Part shown: piece after piece, positions 59,675 through 64,000 of the stretch
How positions within the stretch are numbered: the first letter of the stretch is position 1
How the letters are laid out: each line of letters opens with the position of its first letter
Notes under the pieces: generated by a model
Database searches by the model: none
What the model saw: only the letters and a program-made list of their open reading frames with translations
Told to the model about the DNA's origin: nothing
Program-made: the position numbers and the translations under genes
NCBI RefSeq assembly: GCF_009870125.1
Contig: NC_046683.1
Span: forward strand, 46,887,869-46,951,868
Source: Drosophila pseudoobscura
Lineage: Eukaryota > Arthropoda > Insecta > Diptera > Drosophilidae
Reading direction: 5' to 3'
Length of the DNA: 64,000 nt

Positions 59675-60176
59675 ATAACTTTTTTAATTTTAAGCTTTTA
59701 AACTGTTTTATATAATACAGAGAGATACATAATAGTTTTAATAAACAGCCAAAGGAAAACATCATAGAAAATATCATGATTTAAATTATTTTTGTTTAAG
59801 AGAATTAATTATAAATTACAATGCGTGGTAAAGCCAAAGCGACAAAGGCCTTCAGGCTAATTAATTTAATTGATTTAATTAATTTGGGTATTAAACTGGG
59901 AAATATTCATAAAATGTAATAAGTCAAATTCTGCTTGTTATACTTTAATAGAATGGTTTACAAATTTCCATATATAATTCGATTTTTCACAGTGTAACAA
60001 TCCTCACACATGGCGGCAAAAATTAAAAGCCTTTCTTTGGCGCACAAGGGAAAAACTCGTCGAAAAATTATAAATTTAGGGGGAATGTCAACGTTATCGC
60101 CAGGCTCATATCTACTGGGAGGCATCAGCAGCATCCGAGGCTTGGCCTGTCCCCTGCTCACCATCCATAGCCATCG

Positions 60177-60212
60177 GTACCCGTACCCGTACCCGTACCC
60201 GTACCCGTACCC
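60177..60212. repeat. (CCGTAC)n hexamer repeat
   Basis: Five to six units, essentially pure; each unit contains GTAC. Confidence 0.9.
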
Positions 60213-63200
60213 ACAGAAGGCATTTTGCATGGCCAGCGCTTCGGATGGGAGCTGAGCCTGAGCCGAGCTGACGATCAATGGCCAGCCATTTGGTAGGTGT
60301 TTCAGGCCAGCCAACAAGTCACCCGACTACCGATTCCCAAACCCAAATACAGCCAAACCAAACCAAGCCAAAGTAGCCGAGTCGAGTCACCAGCCCCAGC
60401 CAGGCACCAATCGTTGTACGTTGCACGTTGCAGTTGCAAGTTGCAGTCGCTGCTGGCGTCGCAGTCGCCGCTCGGGAGGCAAATTAAACTGTCGAAACTA
60501 TTTCATGTCCAATGCGCGATTTGGCAAACAATTTGTGACATTTGAATGGCCGTTCAATGACAATTGTGGCTGCCTCTTAGCCAAGTCCTCCCCTGACTCG
60601 CTTCTCTCTGCGTTGTTCTGTTATTGATTCCATTCCCAGTTCTCAGTTCTTTGCGTCGGCATCGCTCACAAGATGCTATTTGGGATTGGGATTGGGACTG
60701 GGGCTGGGGCTGGGTTGGGTTGTATTCCATTCGGTGTGGTTAGACTCGGATTGGTTCGCATTTGAAGATGGTGGGAAATGAAATCAGTGCCGTGCCAGAA
60801 CATTACGAGTATTTTCTGGGGTTAATGTGTGAGAATACTTTCAAATACCGCAAGGCTTCAAAAAAGAAGGCTAATGCAGGAAGGCTTCTCTGTTTTTTTT
60901 TCAATTTCCAATTGGGCATAAGGCATGGGTGATGCTTGCGAAGAGGTTCCACTGATTGAGACGATATGCTAGTGCCATTTTGCATTGTTAACTAAAGATG
61001 TACAGTGCAAAAAGTTGAATACTTTCCGAAAATTTATTAAATAGACACAGATCTTATTTGAAAAATGTTAAGGCAGTCAGAAATGTGGAATTTAAAACAT
61101 ATATGTCTTCATCATATAGTATAGAGTTGTTAATGGACTTTCTTGGGGAGTCTTCTACAAAAGAAGAAAACTTTTTATATAAATTTGTGTCAGAATATAC
61201 CATTAGGCTTATGCACAATTCTTATTTATGCGAGTATTGATGAAACTGTGTTGGCTCTTTCCCCACACATTTTCGGAGCAATTACTTTTATTGCTGAGAT
61301 TACTGGAACTGCCTACTGGCTACTGCTCTGGCAGGCGATCCATTAGCTGCTGAACTGTTTCAGCACTGTTTCAGGAAGGAGGGGATGGGGCTCTGGGAAT
61401 GAGGGACTCACTCGGCTACCGGTGGGGGCCTATGTAAACAAGCCGCTAATGCCTCGGTTCGCGTTGCAGTCTAAAGTGCGTGCATTGGCGCAATGTGCAA
61501 CATGAGTTTTGCATTTGGCAGAGAGCCACCTCAGAGCCCCGTACCCGTACGCTAGCCCCTTCCCCAAGACACCATTTAAATGAGCGCAAATTAAATGCGG
61601 GTCGGCAAAATGTTGCACAAACAAAATTAGCGCACACAAAAAAATTGCACACAGAATTGGGAAGACGAAGACGAAGAGCAAAGGAGAGCCCCGCGTGTGT
61701 GTAGTGGCAAGCAAATTATGCTGGCATTGACACGGCTAAGACCACAGACCAGAAGCCAGAGACGAGAGACGAGACCGGGCCAAAAGCTTCCAGACCCCAA
61801 CAGCGCCCCAACAGCTGCTTCCACAGATTCTGCTGCTTCTACATCAGCTCCTGAGATGAGGTTCGATGCGAGCGGAGCGACCAATAAAAACGCGCATTAG
61901 AAAGGTAGCAATTGCCTGGTCAAGATTAAAAACCAGAACGTGAGACATTTTACACTCCATGGGGGGCAGGGGTGACAGTTGGGGAAACCAGCATGAAAGC
62001 CCCAACCAGTACTAGAAATCGGTGAGTGTCTATTGTCTTGTGATCACTGATCAGTTCTGTGGAAAAACGTAGCTTTTAATAAACTTGGGAAGGTAGCTAA
62101 AACAAAAGAATTTGTTAAATATATTCACTTTAGGTACTACTTGAAAGCTTTCTTAGGTAGAACTGTGGCTATTTTTTGGAATAACTTATTATGTTTAGTA
62201 GTCCAAAAGGTACTTGCCTCCACTCCAAATTAATATCCCATATCCCTGTAGGATGCAACGTAAGGTACAAAGTTCCAGTGATTTCCGTGAAGCCAATTTA
62301 CAACAAGGATCGGAAGATATAAGGAATGAAACATCATTTTATGATCGGTGCAGAAAAAGCCGAGCTTCGGCTCAAGATGTCACCGATTTCCTCATAGCAA
62401 TAATCAGAACTACCTTAAAATTGATTTCCAGAGCGTAACATTGAATATTTCGTTTGGTAAAAACTGTTTCCCATGGTCTTCAGATCAGAGCCGGCAGAAA
62501 CGACGATTACGAGCACTGGTATTCTTTCGCTTTAGCTGCCATTGACTGTCAATATGGCTGGCCATTTATGAGAATTGTAGCAGTCGCATTTGTGCTCCAT
62601 ATTAAGGATTATTATTCATTCCCCAAAAACGGCAGACAATTGGCCCTGATTACGACTGGGCGATAGACTAAACTGTCAATGGATGGCTGGATTGCTGGAT
62701 GGCTGGATGGCTGGGGGGATTCCAAATTAGTGCAACATTGAGTCCAGTGCGGGCACTCGTATTAGTCGGGCTGAATGTCAAAGTGGAAGCAGACAAGATG
62801 CATGTACCAGAGCCTTCCACGGGATCTTGGCATCTCCGCCGCAACAAAGTTAATGCACTTTTCAAATTTGTTTACTCCGTTCGTTTGTTCGTTTGTTCGT
62901 TTGTTGGTTGGTTTTTAATTAACGCTTTCGCAACAAACTTGCCATTAGCCAGATTTTACAGCCTGCGATTCTCTTTTTGCAACGCCCGCATTACAACTAA
63001 CCCGCAGAAAGAGACGCAAATAGAGCGCGAGGCGCGAGCCGATCGGCCAGAGCGGGAGAGCAGCAGAGCATCAGAGTAGCAGAGTTTGTTGCTGGAATTT
63101 TTAGTAGTAGTAAAAATTGTTAAATAGTCTGCGGCGGCAGAGGTGGGCCGCCTTGAAAAACAGAAGAAGAAAACTAAACAGAAACCAAATTGGAGACTAG

Positions 63201-63719
63201 CACTACTGATGACTCGACCGAGTGGTACCCTTTAAACAGAAGAAGTACCACCGCAGATTGATGGAATGATGATGATACCACATTCAAGTATTACAACTTA
63301 TCAATGTTCTCTAACAGATTGTTTTAACGGTTCTTGAATATATAAACCAGAAAAGTTATATACCCTCTCATAGAAGGTATGGATAACTGCATAGATGCTC
63401 AAAAGTGAAACCACTTTGGCATCATTACCAGTCGCTCGTACGCCCCGCCCCCTCTCTCCATTGCCATGGATTTCGGTTTGTTTCGGGTCTCTCCCGAATC
63501 GCTAATCATCCCCAGCTACAGCCAGCACCCGCCAGCTGATGAAGTGCCATTTTAGCATACATTGTTGGGGAGCTCCGAATCTGCTTTGTAGGTGAACTCC
63601 GGCTATTTTTTTTTTCTCTCGGATACCATATGCCAAATTCATTGCCGTTTTGTCTACTAGCAACAGGTTTACCATCTATAACCATCCATCTATTCGTCCA
63701 TCCTTCCCATCGACCAACC

Positions 63720-63743
63720 ATATCCATATCCATATCCATATCC
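63720..63743. repeat. (ATATCC)n hexamer repeat
   Basis: Four pure units followed by CAACCAT words. Confidence 0.85.
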
Positions 63744-64000
63744 AACCATCCAACCATCCACCGTTGTCGGCTGCTTATTAGCAAACATTGATTTATGCCT
63801 CGCTTCCAAAGTAATTGCTCAACGTTTCTTTGGGTCCGTAATATGATGGATTTTAACTCGATTTATTTGAGATCACTAATGAGCCATTGATGAATATGGG
63901 AAATATGGGAATATGGGAAGGGATTTCAAACATTAATTTGCTGCTCATTTCGGAAGATTGGTGTTTGGGAGGGGGAGGGGCATTCTTGTATTGATGTATA

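Larger units (their letters stand above)
45591..64000. other. Non-coding, rich in simple repeats, no gene seen
   Basis: Apart from the listed repeats I see no coding region, RNA gene or transposon with family support. Open frames such as 45753-46370 derive from repeats (CGCCAT and GCCGCAGTA arrays). This may be eagle regulatory DNA or the intergenic interval to the next gene. Confidence 0.5.

Noticed and set aside
60690-60720. Telomere-like GGGATT/GGGGCT repeats
   Set aside because: Short interstitial impure hexamers; Drosophila telomeres lack such repeats, so this is an ordinary microsatellite.
1-64000. tRNA genes, CRISPR arrays, bacterial-type operons
   Set aside because: No B-box GGTTCGANTCC with cloverleaf context found by eye; the sequence is eukaryotic and repeats are not spacer-separated.
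26730-64000. Known conserved microRNA hairpins
   Set aside because: I looked for seeds and mature sequences of common fly miRNAs (let-7, mir-1, mir-2, mir-9, bantam and others) and found none; novel hairpins cannot be judged by eye.

Overview
The window is animal nuclear DNA from a Drosophila species. Short GT-AG introns, DRE and Ohler-type core-promoter motifs, and fly orthologues (Hsp10, mRpL20, ste14, AdenoK, RpS12, Zmynd10, CycH, eagle) all point there. The gene set belongs to Muller element D. The very high load of impure hexanucleotide repeats fits an obscura-group fly, but that species-level guess is inference.

Layout: (1) 1-16.6 kb is gene dense. It holds a cullin-like gene (-, cut by the window edge), Hsp10 (+), mRpL20 (-), ste14 (+), AdenoK (-), RpS12 (+) with two intronic U18-like C/D snoRNAs, Zmynd10 (-), an MXRA7-like membrane protein (-) and Cyclin H (-). 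mRpL20/ste14 and AdenoK/RpS12 are head-to-head pairs. The mRpL20/ste14 interval carries a perfect DRE. A ~160 bp promoter block is duplicated, nearly identical, upstream of Hsp10 and RpS12. (2) 11.4-20.2 kb is interspersed with decayed sequence: a lodestar/TTF2-like SNF2 pseudogene with an inverted partial copy beside it (a possible hairpin RNA source), a non-LTR retrotransposon relic, an M16 (insulinase/nardilysin-like) peptidase pseudogene split by a Transib-type DNA transposon with 36 bp inverted ends and a 5 bp target duplication, and a second non-LTR fragment. (3) 24.4-26.7 kb holds the two coding exons of eagle (-), a knirps-family orphan nuclear receptor. An acceptor sits right at its ATG, so a non-coding first exon must lie upstream; a GAGA-rich GC island near 31.0-31.3 kb is a candidate. 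(4) 26.7-64 kb shows no convincing protein-coding gene. It is probably eagle 5' intron plus flanking regulatory or intergenic DNA, full of simple repeats, with one unclassified dispersed repeat present in two copies.

Functionally, the dense block is mostly housekeeping: mitochondrial chaperonin and ribosome, cytosolic ribosome, purine salvage, CAAX processing, CDK-activating kinase. It also holds one ciliary gene (Zmynd10). The rest is the neighbourhood of a neural developmental regulator. Exon joins were worked out by eye from splice signals and reading frame. No alignment or database search was possible.
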